Source: Vombatus ursinus
Taxonomy: Eukaryota > Chordata > Mammalia > Diprotodontia > Vombatidae
Direction: 5' to 3'
Assembly (NCBI RefSeq): GCF_900497805.2
Contig: NW_020946557.1
Span: 993,532-1,057,531 of the forward strand
DNA: 64,000 nt
Both the position numbers and the translations under genes were made by a program. Below are positions 10,576 to 20,415 of the stretch, in pieces; within the stretch, counting starts at the first letter, position 1, and each line of letters opens with the position of its first letter. Below the pieces are notes generated by a model. That model was not told where the DNA came from. It saw nothing but the letters and a program-made list of their open reading frames with translations, and did not search any database.

Positions 10576-10815
10576 TTCTATTTGTTCAGTCATTTCAGTT
10601 ATGAAAAACCCAACTTGGGGTTTTCTTGGCAGAGATACTAGAGTGGTTTGCCATTTTCTTCTCCAACTCAGTTTACAGATGAGGAACTGAGGCAAACAGG
10701 GTTAAGTGACTTGCCCAGGTAGTAAAAGCCTGAGGCCAGATTTGAATTCAGAAAGATGAGTTTTCCTGATTCCAAGCCCAAAGCTCAATCCACTGCTCCA
10801 CCTAACTGCCCCCAA
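10576..10815 (-). mobile_element. Mar1 CORE-SINE, antisense
   Basis: 'tttgttcagtcatttcagttatg' through 'ggggttttcttggcagagatac', 'gtttacagatgaggaactgagg' and 'cactgctccacctaactgccccc'. About 240 bases. With the preceding sense head it forms an inverted pair whose CORE segments could pair as a hairpin. Confidence 0.85.
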
Positions 10816-10824
10816 ACCAGGAGT

Positions 10825-11035
10825 AGCTAGGTGTGCATAAAGCTCTGGACAATCACCCAGAGGACTAGTTGCCAAGTGACATTATGTAGCTCTTCATGGC
10901 TTTATTCTAATGATGAGTTGAACCATTCCAACCACAAGACACAGTCCTGTGTCTTAAAAGAAATGACTGACTGGGATCAGGGAATCAGACACCATTTCCC
11001 TTCTAGGATGCAACAAAGGCTTTGATTTGGTAATG
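10825..11035 (+). repeat. Unclassified dispersed repeat, copy B
   Basis: 'gcataaagctctggacaatcacc', 'cttcatggctttattctaatgatgagttgaacc', 'gtcttaaaagaaatgactga' and 'gatcagggaatcag' align base for base in long runs with copy A (3708-3890). The part corresponding to A's first 200 bases is missing. Confidence 0.55.
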
Positions 11036-11475
11036 GAATGTTGATGTTTTCTCAGTTTTCCAGATTTGGTTTTCTGGTTCATAGCCTATCTAGACAAGTA
11101 GGTCCTAGAGATGCCCCTCTCAGTGTTGGGAGCTCAAGATAGCCTTTTTCTTGACCTTGAACACTCCCCCCCCCAATAAATCAGAACATGAGTTGGTCAA
11201 GGAACCAGGGCATAGGGTTTAGGGTATAGTTATCCTAGAGGAACAAGGACTGATGAATGGCAGGGCAGATGAAGAATGAGAGGAAAAGTACAAGTTTGGA
11301 TACTGTAAGATTTGCTACTTGGGTTATTTGTAACAGCCTACTATAGTGGTCCTTGAGTTCCCACAAGAACAGTCAAAGTAAGTGTTTCAGATGGAAAACC
11401 ACACTTGAGAACTTGTCTATTGGCATCCAATGCTAGTTAATCTCATTTGTATAATCAATGGCCTTAATTTCTTGT
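11036..11475. other. No gene or classifiable repeat recognised
   Basis: Lies between two copies of the unclassified repeat. Contains a C9 run at 11166 followed by 'aataaatc', but nothing diagnostic. Confidence 0.35.
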
Positions 11476-11479
11476 AGTG

Positions 11480-11835
11480 TGGCATTGAGGGCCCTACTGG
11501 TTGGATTAGTTGCTAGGGATAATAATGCCAGGAAATGAAGCCAAGTTGTCATATTGGAAGGAGCAAATAGGAATGGCTACCAAAACATAACCTAGAACAA
11601 GACAAGATGAACAAATGAGTTTAAAAAATAGCTAGAATGACCAAAAAATGAGCAGTAGGCAGTCAAATGTCAGACACCCAAGAGTCAATGAGGAGTACAT
11701 GAAGCTCAGAGCAGTCAGGCAGAAGAAGATATTTTGCCATGCAAAGGCCCAGGCCTTTCAGCAGCTTCCTTTGATGGTGAGTTGGTATATATTAGCCTCA
11801 AAACCCTCTCCTTCCCAGTCTTGTATCTCAATAAT
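11480..11835 (+). repeat. Unclassified dispersed repeat, copy C
   Basis: 'gagtacatgaagctcagagcagtcaggcagaagaag' and 'gcttcctttgatggtgagttgg' align with copy A, in the same orientation as A and B. The upstream part 'atgccaggaaatgaagccaagttgtc' corresponds to A's 3540-3570, so the repeat unit is at least 350 bases. Confidence 0.5.
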
Positions 11836-12055
11836 GATTCACAATTATATAGCACGTTAGAGTTTCCACAGTGCTTTCTTCACAACAACCTGGTTAGATA
11901 GGTAGTACAAACATTATTATCACCATTTTATAGATGAGGAAACTGAGGCTCTGATTTGGCCATGATCCATACCTGTAAGGTGACTATGTTGGGATTCTAA
12001 TCCAGGTTTCTTGGGTCTAGTCCTCTTTCTGTAATATTATATTGCCTTGTAATGG
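11836..12055 (-). mobile_element. MIR-type SINE, antisense
   Basis: 'gttagagtttccacagtgctttcttcacaacaacc', 'ccattttatagatgaggaaactgaggc' and 'gggattctaatccaggtttc' are reversed tail, CORE and head. Confidence 0.75.
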
Positions 12056-12079
12056 GACAAGCCTTTGAAGAGAATTAGA

Positions 12080-12140
12080 TGGATTCATTATTCCATCAGT
12101 GAAGGCACTCCCTCCACTGATGTACAACAGAAATTGTGTG
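12080..12140 (-). mobile_element. Fragment of the CORE-SINE variant also seen at 6.05 and 33.4 kb
   Basis: 'ttattccatcagtgaaggcactccctccactgatgtac' matches the outer segment of that family. The CORE is missing and a microsatellite follows. Confidence 0.4.
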
Positions 12141-12158
12141 CCTCTTCCTCCAGCACTG

Positions 12159-12264
12159 TATCTATATATCTATGTATATATATATACACATGTGCACACT
12201 ATACAGGTATATGCATGTATATATGTGTGTATATACGTATGTGTATGTGTGTGTGTGTGTGTGT
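12159..12264. repeat. Compound (TA)/(TG) microsatellite
   Basis: Mixed tatata, tgtgtata and tgtgtg units. Open frames called across it consist of Y/I/C/V repeats and are not genes. Confidence 0.95.
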
Positions 12265-12454
12265 CCTTAAATCTTCCAATGTGTTAGAGGTCTTCCTTTG
12301 GCTCTTTTAATACCTTCATATATGCAGGTATTAAAATAATTAAAAAATGAATTCAATTGTTTAGAGAGAAATAAAAACAAATACAATGATATTACACATA
12401 ATAATAAATGCTTTTTGACTGACAAAATAATTGTATACGTACCCTTCTTTCCTC

Positions 12455-13132
12455 TGATACTGACATCACACTGGTACAGGCCCTCATCACCTCACTCTTG
12501 AATTATTGCAATAGCCTGCTGGTTGGTCTCCCTGCCTCAAATCTCTCACCTCTCCAGTTCATCCATACTCAGCTGTCAAAGTGATCATCCTAATGCATGT
12601 CTAACCATGTTACCCCTTTACTCAATAAACTCCAATGGCTTTTGATTACCTCCAGTATCTAATATAAATCCTATTTGTCATTCAAAGCACTTGATAAGTT
12701 AGCCCTACCTTTCCAATCTTATTCCACTTTACTCTTATCACGTACTGTTCAATCCTTGCTAATCTCCTTGCTATTACTTGTACACTCCAGCTCCTCATTG
12801 GAGACATTTTCACTGCCTGTCCTTCATGCTTGGAATTCTCTACTTCCTCCCCTCCAACTCCTGGCCTCACTGACTTCCTTCAAGTTTTAGCTGAAGTCCT
12901 ATCTTCTACAAAAAGTCTTTCCTAATCTTCTTTAATGCTAGCATCTTCCCTCTATTGATTATCTCCAATATATACTGTTTGTATATAGTTGTTTGTATGT
13001 TGCTTCTCCCATTAGATTAAAAGTTTCTTGAGAGTAGGGATTATTCTTTGCCTCTCTTTGTATTTCTAGCACTTAGTATAGTGCCTGGCACATAGTAGGT
13101 GCTTAAAAAATTCTTGGTGACTGATTGAAATA
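12455..13132 (+). mobile_element. L2 LINE, ORF2 C-terminus through 3' end
   Basis: A nearly continuous 680 bases: 'aggccctcatcacctcactc', 'attattgcaatagcctgctgg', 'cagctgtcaaagtgatc', 'actcaataaactccaatggc', 'cattagattaaaagtttcttgag', 'agtgcctggcacatagtaggtgctt', ending in the 'ttggtgactgattga' terminus. It is the best reference in the window for this part of the marsupial L2. Confidence 0.92.
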
Positions 13133-13199
13133 ATGTGACTTTGAATAGCATTTGTTTTTCATTAATATTGTCAATGAATTATAATCAAACCTATCAGTA

Positions 13200-13438
13200 A
13201 TATAATTTAGCCTCACTTTTCATATAGCTCCCACCCTTTTTCAGTCCCCCTTTATGTGTTGTCATCCCCCATTAGCATGTAAGCTCCTTCCCGTGTAAGC
13301 TGAAAGTCTAGCAGGCTTTTATTTGAACTTCTAGTACACTTAGTACAGTGAGTAATATAGTATATAGTATATATAGTACATATATATATAGTATATAGTA
13401 AGTATATAGTATAGAGTAAGCACTAAATAGATGCTCTA
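13200..13438 (+). mobile_element. L2 LINE 3' end with an expanded TA-rich segment
   Basis: 'cccattagcatgtaagctccttc', 'cacttagtacagtgag' and 'taagcactaaatagatgctc' are the L2 terminus. Between the last two, 13355-13420 is an expansion of tatag/tatata units inside the LINE tail. Confidence 0.65.
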
Positions 13439-14060
13439 TGTCTGTCTGTCTCTCTGTCTTTCTTTCTTCCACCCTCTCTGTTTATCCATCAAATGCTGAC
13501 ACAGTCTTGACCAAGGCCTCTGTTTCTAGATGTACCCAGGACACTTTTAAAACATAGAGAGACATACATGTTAGTTAATCTTTTTCTCTCTCCTGGGCCT
13601 ACCTATTGAGAAATGCAGGGGATAGAGGAAAGTTGTGGATAGGGATTTAAGGAGAGGGAGGAGTTGATATCACTATCATGATAATTATATAATTTCTATA
13701 AAGACCTGCTAAGCTTTTATAGTCAAGACTTAGACTATACAAATACATACGTAACATAGCATTGTTCCTACGGAACTAATTGTTACTTGTAATATACTTT
13801 TGCCTAATTTTTGAAGAACAATTTAATAGCTTTAGACCTAGAGATGTCTATGTATTAGCATGTATGCATGTTATAATACAACTAATATTTGAATCTTATC
13901 ATCATTCTCAAATGCACATGAGTATAGATAGGTATATATACATTTCAAGGATCTGTAATTCCATTGTTGTTGGGTATAGACACTCTATGACTTAGGAGAT
14001 ATTTTAAAAAAATACTGTGGCTAAAATGATTCATTCCAGATGACCTCTGCCATAGCTTAA
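13439..14060. other. No gene or classifiable repeat recognised
   Basis: Starts with a short imperfect CTGT/CTTT tract to about 13480. The rest is AT-rich and shows no landmark. Confidence 0.4.
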
Positions 14061-14062
14061 AC

Positions 14063-14200
14063 GTTCAAATAAAATCAAGAAACATTTATTAAGTACCTAC
14101 CATATACAAAGCACTGTACTCAGCTCTGAGGGAGGTTCAAAGATGGATAACTCATGATGCTTGCTCTGAAGGATCTAATAGCAATGAGAAAAACACATAA
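14063..14200 (-). mobile_element. L2 3' tail, antisense
   Basis: 'aagaaacatttattaagtacctaccatatacaaagcactg' and 'gcttgctctgaaggatctaata' are the reversed L2 terminus. Confidence 0.7.
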
Positions 14201-14204
14201 ATAA

Positions 14205-14810
14205 CCGTATTTCAAAAGAGAATCACTGAATCTCAGAGCTTGAAAATGAATGCCAAGATCATCTAGTCCAGCTAATACTAGAACAAGAATCCTTTATCCA
14301 ACTTGCTGTTCTTCACCTGTACCATCGCCTGTGTCTCAGCACCTTTACACTGGCTGTCCCCCATGCCTGTAATGCTCTCTCTCTTCACCTGTGCCTCTTT
14401 GGAATTCTTATTTCCCTTCAAAATGAAGCTCAAGCATCATATTCTTTGTGAATCCTTTTCTAATTTGCCTTTCCCCAGCTCACCTCCACCAGCTGCTGGT
14501 GTCATGTATATATGTACATATTTTTGTTGTCTTCACCTTAGACTTTAATCTCCTTAAAGGAAGGGACTATTTTATTTTGTCTTTACATTTTCAGTTTGGC
14601 CTAGAACAGTGTCTGGTATATAGTAGGTACTTAATAAATGCTTATTCACAATTGATTACAATATATTCCATAGATGGTCATCAACTTTGCTTGAAGGTCA
14701 TCATTAAGAAAGAACCTACTTCCTCCCAGGTAGCTCATTCAACTTGTGGACAGCTCTAATTGTTAGAAAGTTTCCCTGACATCAAGCTTAAACTGATTTC
14801 TTTAGGCAGA
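14205..14810 (-). mobile_element. L3/CR1 LINE 3' end, antisense, split by a sense L2
   Basis: 'gaatctcagagcttgaaaatg', 'atcatctagtccagctaat' and 'gaacaagaatcctttatcc' (14215-14288) are the reversed L3 terminus. The next L3 segment resumes at about 14670 with 'tggtcatcaactttgcttgaaggtc' and 'cattcaacttgtggacagctctaattgttag'. The L2 at 14290-14655 sits exactly in the gap. Confidence 0.7.
14290..14655 (+). mobile_element. L2 LINE 3' portion inserted in L3
   Basis: 'ctggctgtcccccatgcctgtaatgctctctc', 'cttagactttaatctccttaaaggaaggg' and 'gtagtaggtacttaataaatgctta'-type terminus. About 365 bases, 5'-truncated; the interruption dates it after the L3. Confidence 0.85.
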
Positions 14811-14839
14811 AGTGAATTGTGAACAAAGTGGTCGTATTT

Positions 14840-15063
14840 AAAGCTTATAATGTGCTGTAAGGTTTTCAAAGTAAATTATACATATTATCTTATTTGATCC
14901 TCACAACAACCCTGGGAAGGAGGTGCTATTATTATCCCTATTTTACAGATGAGGAAAGTGAGGCAAACAAATGAAGTGTCTTAAATATCTGAGGCTGGAT
15001 TTAAACTCAGATCTTCCTGATTCCAGGCCCAGCGCTGTATTCACTGCACCACCCAGCTGCCCT
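14840..15063 (-). mobile_element. MIR-type SINE, antisense
   Basis: Near full length: 'ttatcttatttgatcctcacaacaaccctggg', 'attttacagatgaggaaagtgaggc' and 'cagcgctgtattcactgcaccacccagctgccct'. The head keeps the tRNA-like boxes in reversed form. Confidence 0.88.
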
Positions 15064-15282
15064 CTAAATCCTCTGATTCTGAAAAATCTGTTTTAATTTT
15101 CAATTAAAAAATGTTTAAATTCCCAAGGGTTCATCTGTGCTCATTTACAACCTTCTGCTTAGCTATCAATATTTAGACCAATGACTTCCAATATTGGATT
15201 CTGTGGCATCTTTTTTCTGGAGTTATTTATTTGATTCTTCCATTCTCATGTCCTGAAAAAAATTTGCGTAAAGTAAATGGAG

Positions 15283-15435
15283 TTTTTTTTTTCTTTTGGT
15301 GTGACAATTGGGGTTAAATGACTTGCCCAGAGTCACACAGCTAGTGAGTGTTATGTATCTGAGGGCAGATTTGAACTCAGGTCCTCCTGACTCTAGGGAC
15401 CTTGCTCTATCCACTGCACCGCCTAGCTCCCCCAA
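15283..15435 (-). mobile_element. Short A-tailed CORE-SINE (WSINE-like), antisense
   Basis: Begins with a T run (reversed A tail at 15282-15292) and 'gtgacaattggggttaaatgacttgcccag', then the reversed CORE and head to 'ccactgcaccgcctagctccccc'. It lacks the RTE-like tail of Mar1, so it is a separate, shorter subfamily of about 150 bases. Confidence 0.75.
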
Positions 15436-15439
15436 GTTT

Positions 15440-15811
15440 TTTTTAAAATAAATATATCTAAATTCATCTTATTCAAGAAATTTTATGAAAGCCCTTGACA
15501 ACTTTGTTCATGCCCTGAGATATCACTCACTGAGTCAAGGTTGTTAATCGTTGGTTTAGTTCGGAAACTTATACTTAGATATGTGGTAACTTCAACTTGA
15601 TAAAAGGAGAAAATTAAGAACTCTAACATAAGTATTGTTTATGGTACCTACTATCATCCCCACGCAGCTGTCTTTCATTCAAGAGTGGTATGGTGGTATG
15701 GTAGAAGCTGTCCACAGCTTCTAACTCATCTGAAAGAATAAGGCAAGGACAATGGGATTAGAGTTGTGACTCCAGGCTTTAAAATGTGCTTATCAAGCAT
15801 AATGAAACTAC
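15440..15811. other. No gene or classifiable repeat recognised
   Basis: Contains a small direct repeat ('gtggtatggtggtatgg' near 15687) but no larger structure that I can name. Confidence 0.35.
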
Positions 15812-15869
15812 ATATATATGTGTGTGTATATATATAATATATATATGTATATAATGTATATACACATAT
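15812..15869. repeat. (TA)/(TG) compound microsatellite
   Basis: Tatata and tgtgtgta units, about 58 bases, partly self-complementary. Confidence 0.9.
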
Positions 15870-16104
15870 GAAAATTTCTTTCTAGAACTAGAACCTTGGA
15901 CCTTGTATTTACTATTTGCTGATTCTTGTTTATCCTGCTAATGATCTTCTGCTAGCTATATTGGCCCAGTTTTTGGACATTTCTCTTGTCTCTGCCCCCT
16001 GCCCCTCTTTGGGGATATTCTATATGTGCTCATGTGTTAACTCTTTTGCTATAAGCATCATCTATACATTTACAAAGTTCTTGTGGAGAAGATGGAAAGA
16101 TGTG

Positions 16105-16157
16105 GAGTACAGTGCCTGGCACACAGTAAGAGCTTAAAAAATGTTTATTGACCAGAT
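16105..16157 (+). mobile_element. L2 3' terminus fragment
   Basis: 'gtggagtacagtgcctggcacacagtaagagctt' and 'aaatgtttattgacc' are the last 50 bases of an L2. The 240 bases before it are not confidently L2. Confidence 0.75.
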
Positions 16158-16164
16158 GAATTCA

Positions 16165-17205
16165 GAGCTGCTAAGATGGCTGACTCAACTAGTAGTTGTT
16201 GATGTTCAATGTCAATAGGGCAGGAGATTGCCAGTGGAGCATTTCAGGGATTTGTCCTTGGCCCTGTGCTTTTGAACATTTTTATCATTGATTTGGGTAA
16301 AAGCATAGATAGTATGTTCATTGAATTTACAGATAACATAAAGATAGGATGTGGATGCCAGTGTCAGTTTCCAAAAGGATCTTCACAGGCTAGAGTATTG
16401 GGCTGGATCTAATTAGATGAAATTCAATGGGAATAAACAAAAACGATTTAGAGTTGGGTGCAAAAATCAGTCTTTTAAGTATAAAGTGGGCAAGGCTGGT
16501 TAGACAGCAATTTGTCTAAAAAAGATTGGGGGAGGTTGGAGAGGTGGATTGCAAGTTCAATATGATTCAGCAGTATGATGTGAGAGCCAAAAAAAACTGT
16601 AATCTTGGGGGCTGCATTAGGAAAAGATGTTGTTGAGTTGTGTCTAGTTGTTCATGAATTCATGGATCATGCTATCCATGGGGTTTAAGCAAAGATACTG
16701 GAGTGATTTGCCATTTCCTTCAATGGATTAAGGCAAACAGAGGTTAAATGATTTGTCTGGGGTCACACAGATAGTAAGTATCTGAGGCCAGATTTCAGTT
16801 CAGGTCTTCCTGACTCCAGGCCCAGCACTCCATCCACTGAGCCACATAGCTGCCTCTTAGGCAAACAGAGGTTAAGTGAAGGTCACATAGCTAGTGTCTG
16901 AAGCCAGATTTGAACTCAGGTCTTCCTGACTCCAGGCCCAGCGATCTATCCGGCGAACCATGTAGCTCTCTCATTAGGAAGAATAGAGCTTACCAGATAA
17001 GTTGGTGATAGTTGCACTATACTCTGCTTCTATCAGAACTCATCTGGAGTATTATGATGAGTTCTAGGAATCATAGATTAAGAGGAATATTGATAAAGCA
17101 GAGAATGTGGCGAGGAAGACAACAAGGATGGTGACATCGCTTGAGTACCTGTCATATGAAGATTGGTTCTTTTGAAGAGTCTGAACGAAACAACAGAATC
17201 TGAAC
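16165..17205 (+). mobile_element. L3/CR1 LINE, reverse-transcriptase segment, split by a Mar1
   Basis: The plus frame at 16209-16412 reads GAFQGFVLGPVLLNIFIIDLG then IEFTDNIKIGC, the CR1/L3 reverse-transcriptase region usually seen as GVPQGSVLGPVLFNIFINDL followed by FADDTKLG. The catalytic YADD/FADD-type motif is degraded (FTDN). Further L3 text follows: 'gatgaaattcaatgggaataa', 'ctggagtattatgatgagttctagg', 'gacaacaaggatggtga'. A Mar1 breaks it at 16624-16971. It is a dead fragment. Confidence 0.85.
16624..16971 (-). mobile_element. Mar1 CORE-SINE with duplicated head/CORE, antisense
   Basis: Reversed RTE-like tail and linker, then two consecutive copies of the CORE-plus-head segment: 16735-16858 and 16859-16970. 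Each runs from 'aggcaaacagaggttaa' to a 'ccactgagccacatagctgcctctt'-like end. The element is about 350 instead of 250 bases. Nine-base duplications cattaggaa (16615-16623, 16972-16980) flank the whole, so both copies arrived as one insertion. Confidence 0.85.
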
Positions 17206-17221
17206 GCTATGAAGTTTGCTG

Positions 17222-17425
17222 AGCCTTGGCCCCCAACATCATCTTTGTAGTGATGGAGTAGTATGCACAGAGAGCAGAGCCACACTCTCAGACTTTTTCA
17301 ATATGTTAGTTTTACTGAACTCTTTTTTTCTCTATATTTTATTCTTTGTCATAAGAGATGGCTCTCTAGGAGAGACAGAGAGGGAATATACAGTGGGAAG
17401 TGTGTGATATAAAAAATCCATGAAA
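17222..17425 (+). mobile_element. L1 LINE 3' UTR fragment
   Basis: 'atgttagttttactgaactc', 'tattctttgtcataagagatggctctctagg' and 'gggaatatacagtggg' match the 3' UTR type at 62.85-62.96 kb. Only about 200 bases are present. Confidence 0.7.
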
Positions 17426-17635
17426 TAATTTATAAAAGGCATTTCATATAGCACATACTCTGAGGCTACTATACCAACTGCTGATCAAACCTGCAAGTGG
17501 AATACTCTTAGAGTTCTAGAGGAGGGTTTGGGAGGGGGAGATATCTCTAGCAGTACCTCCTGCAAGCCCTCGCTAGTGTACTTCCCTCAGTGACTATCAG
17601 CTGACATCAATTAGTTAGCCAAACTTAATTAGTTT

Positions 17636-17866
17636 TTGACTAAGTGGCATAGTGGATAAAGTGGTTGGCCTAGAGTCAGGAAGACTCATCTTCCTGAGTT
17701 CAAATCTGATTTCAGACACTGGGAAAATCACTTAACCCGTTGGCCTCAGTTTTCTCATCTGTAAAATGAGCTAGAGAAGGAAATGGCAAATCATTCCAAT
17801 ATCTGTGCCAAGAAAACCCCAAACAGGGTCATGAAGAGTCAAACACGACTGAGGACAACTGCATGA
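17636..17866 (+). mobile_element. Mar1 CORE-SINE, sense
   Basis: 'gactaagtggcatagtggataaag', 'cttcctgagttcaaatctgatttcagacac', 'gagctagagaaggaaatggc' and tail 'catgaagagtcaaacacgactgagg'. The CORE carries a small deletion relative to other copies. The 190 bases before it (17440-17630) are unassigned. Confidence 0.88.
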
Positions 17867-17939
17867 ATGTAGAGACAGAGGAAGGCTGAGGACTCCTGTT
17901 GGATTTTTATCATAAATCAGAGATGCTGGCAGGATCTTA

Positions 17940-19236
17940 GGAATCATCTAGTACTCTTGGCATTATCCCAGACTCATGCCCTCCCTTACTCCAACCTTCA
18001 TATCCATTCAGTGATCAAATTTTGCTGTTTCTCTCTTCATAACATCTTTTCCATCCAACTCTTTCTCTTTACTCACCGAGCTACCACCGGGGTTCCCACC
18101 CTCATCACTTGTCCTAATTGGTCTCTTCCTGCCCAGGTCTTTTACCACTCTATCCATCCTACACACTGCTGCCCAAATCATTTTCTTAAAGTGCAGATCT
18201 GACTGTGGGACTCTACTGTTCAAACAAGTCCAGCGGCTTTCTTTTGCCCTGAGGATAAACTGTAAACTCCTCTGTTTAGCTTGGAGAGCCCTATACAATC
18301 AATCTTTTTAGTCTCATTGAACATCATTTCCTTTTCCTCACTCTTCTATCTAACCAAAATGGCTTTCTCCCTGTTTCTTATTCACAACATTCCATCCCTG
18401 GTCACCTGCCATTTCCCATGACTGGAATGAACTCTCTCCTTAACATCACCCCTCCCCCTTTCTAACTCCTCCACACTGCCCTTTCTGCATGAAGTCTTTC
18501 CTTATCCTCCCAACCGCTAGGGTAGTGCCCTACTCCCCAAAAAGCTTGTATTTAATAACTCTACACTTTTCTTTTTTTCCAACTTAAAAAAATTTATTCA
18601 GAGTTTTGAGTTCTAGTCCACTTTACCTCCCTTCCCTCCCCCCTTCATGAGACAGTAAGCAGATATAGGTTATACTTGTGCAGTTACATAAAACATACCT
18701 ATATTAGTCATTTTGTACAAGAAGACTCAAATAAAAGAAAAAAATGAAAGAAAGTGAAAAATAGCATGCTTATGTATTCAAACAATATCAGTTCTTTCTC
18801 TGGAGGCAGATAGTATGCTTCATCATTGGTCCTTTGGGAGTGTCTTGCTGAGAATAGCTAAATCATTCACAATTCTTCATTGAGCAATATTGCTGTTACC
18901 GTTTACAACATTTTCCTAGTTCTGTTCACTTCACTATGCATCAGTTCATGTAAGTCTTTCCAGTTTTTTTCTGAAATCATCCTGTTTGTCATTTCTTATG
19001 GCAAAATAATATTACATTACAATCATATACCACACCTTGATTCCCCAATTGATGGGCATTCCATTGATTTCCATTTCTTAGAACTCCATACTTTTGCTGT
19101 ATATATTTTCTATGAACTTGTAGTCTTCTTATTAGAATGTAAGCTCATTGAAAGTAGATTGTTTCATTCTTTGTGCTGGTATCCCTAGAGTATAATGGTG
19201 CCCGACACATAGGAGATTGATAAATACTTTTTTGGT
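17940..19236 (+). mobile_element. L2 LINE, split by an antisense L1
   Basis: ORF2 C-terminal and UTR text ('cttcctgcccaggtcttttaccactctatcc', 'ctgctgcccaaatcattttcttaaagtgc', 'gaggataaactgtaaactcctctg', 'catgactggaatgaactctc') runs to about 18570. The terminus 'cttattagaatgtaagctcattgaaag...aataaatac'-like segment resumes at 19110. Confidence 0.88.
18571..19108 (-). mobile_element. L1 LINE 3' end inserted in L2, antisense
   Basis: Starts with a T-rich reversed A tail, then the reversed 3' UTR ('cacaattcttcattgagcaatattgctgttaccg'), 'gcatcagttcatgtaagtc' and 'ccccaattgatgggcattcc'. About 540 bases, 5'-truncated; the host L2 continues on both sides. Candidate duplication is tacacttttct/tatattttct, imperfect. 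Confidence 0.85.
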
Positions 19237-19261
19237 TAATTTAGTACAGCCACTAACTGTG

Positions 19262-19371
19262 TAAAAAAGAGGAACCTTAAACCCATAGAGACTAAATGAC
19301 ATGTCTAAGGTCATTCAGTTATTTTCAATGTTGGGACTAGAAGCCAAGGTTTCTGCTCCTAAGTCCAGTAC
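19262..19371 (-). mobile_element. MIR-type SINE fragment, antisense
   Basis: 'gaccttaaacccatagagactaaatgacatgtctaaggtca'-like reversed CORE and 'tgggactagaagccaaggtttctgctcc' head, diverged. Confidence 0.55.
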
Positions 19372-19602
19372 TAGGCAGCTGGTTCAGTAGGTAGAGTGCT
19401 GGGCCTGGAGCTAGAAAGATTCCTCTTTGTGAGTTCAAATCCAACCTCAGACACTAGCCCTGGGTAAGTCACTTAACCCTATTTGTCTCAGTTTCCTCGT
19501 CTGTCCAATGAGTTAGAGAAGGAAATGGCAAACCATTCCAGTGTCTTTGCCAAGAAAAACCCAAATGGGGTCATGAAGATTTGGACATGACTGAACAATG
19601 AG
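19372..19602 (+). mobile_element. Mar1 CORE-SINE, sense
   Basis: 'aggcagctggttcagtaggtagagtgctgggcctggag', 'gagttagagaaggaaatggcaaaccattcc' and tail 'catgaagatttggacatgactgaacaatgag'. The head-CORE junction has lost about 15 bases. Confidence 0.9.
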
Positions 19603-19959
19603 TCCCATGTATTTTTTTTAAAACTATTTTGTTGCATGGTAAAAATTCAATTATTTAAAGAGCACTGTTTAGAAATTGTTGCAATATATAGTTTTTGTTT
19701 CATTTTGTTTTTGTTGATTTTGTAATTGATGTACAAAATGGCCCATATCTGTATGATGCTGTAGGGTTTATAAAGTATTTTCGTTTATACAAGCCTTTAA
19801 CTCACAACACTTACACGAGGATGTTTTACACATAATTTATCAATACAGATAACTCATATTTTACTTTTGGGTTCATGGTGTGCTCACTCTCTAGGAACCC
19901 TAAGGAGAAATTCTTCCATAGGTATCTTTAAAAAAAAGCTCAAGCAGAACACTTCAATC
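19603..19959. other. No gene recognised; possible MIR remnant
   Basis: 19750-19855 ('gatgctgtagggtttataaag', 'ctcacaacacttacacgaggatg') may be a very old reversed MIR. The rest is AT-rich. Confidence 0.35.
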
Positions 19960-20235
19960 AGGCGTAGTCAGGACATGGTTGGATGCCCAAGTGTGGGGCT
20001 TGAGGCAGTGTAACTTCCCCCCAGCCTCTGGCTGGCTGCTCATAGCAGAGCCCAGCCCCCTTTCTGAAGCTGCCAGCTTGGCTCCGTACCAGAGGAGAGG
20101 GAGGGAGTAGAATGGAAAGGCTCAGGTGCAGGGAATTGGCTCAGTTCAGAGCACCGCAGAGAGGATGAAGGGCGACAGACCCAAAGGAAGGGCTCCCAGA
20201 CCTTAATCCCTGTGTGCCTGAGTGTTTGTGTCCTC
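19960..20235. other. GC-rich, CpG-poor unique segment
   Basis: Clearly higher GC than its surroundings ('ccagcctctggctggctgctc', 'gagcccagccccctttctg', 'gagcaccgcagagaggatgaag'). No repeat landmark and no open frame of note. Candidates are a conserved non-coding element, an untranslated exon, or chance. I cannot decide from sequence alone. Confidence 0.3.
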
Positions 20236-20240
20236 TGCCC

Positions 20241-20415
20241 CCAAGAAATTTTCTAGCTGTGTGACAATGGGCATGTCTTAGCCTCAGTTTTTTCATCTGT
20301 AAAATGGGGATAGTGTAAGCCCCTACTTCACAGGATTATCTTGAAGCTCAAATGCAATCATAAATGTAAAGTACTTTGCAAACCTTCAAGTGATGGGTAA
20401 ATGTCAGATATTATT
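20241..20415 (+). mobile_element. MIR-type SINE, sense
   Basis: 'tagctgtgtgacaatgggcatg', 'cctcagttttttcatctgtaaaatggggatag', 'tgtaaagtactttgcaaacctt'. The head is missing. Confidence 0.75.

Noticed and set aside
18880-19188. 102-codon frame with CKSFQFFSEIILF
   Set aside because: It is the complement of L1 ORF2 3' sequence, not a gene.
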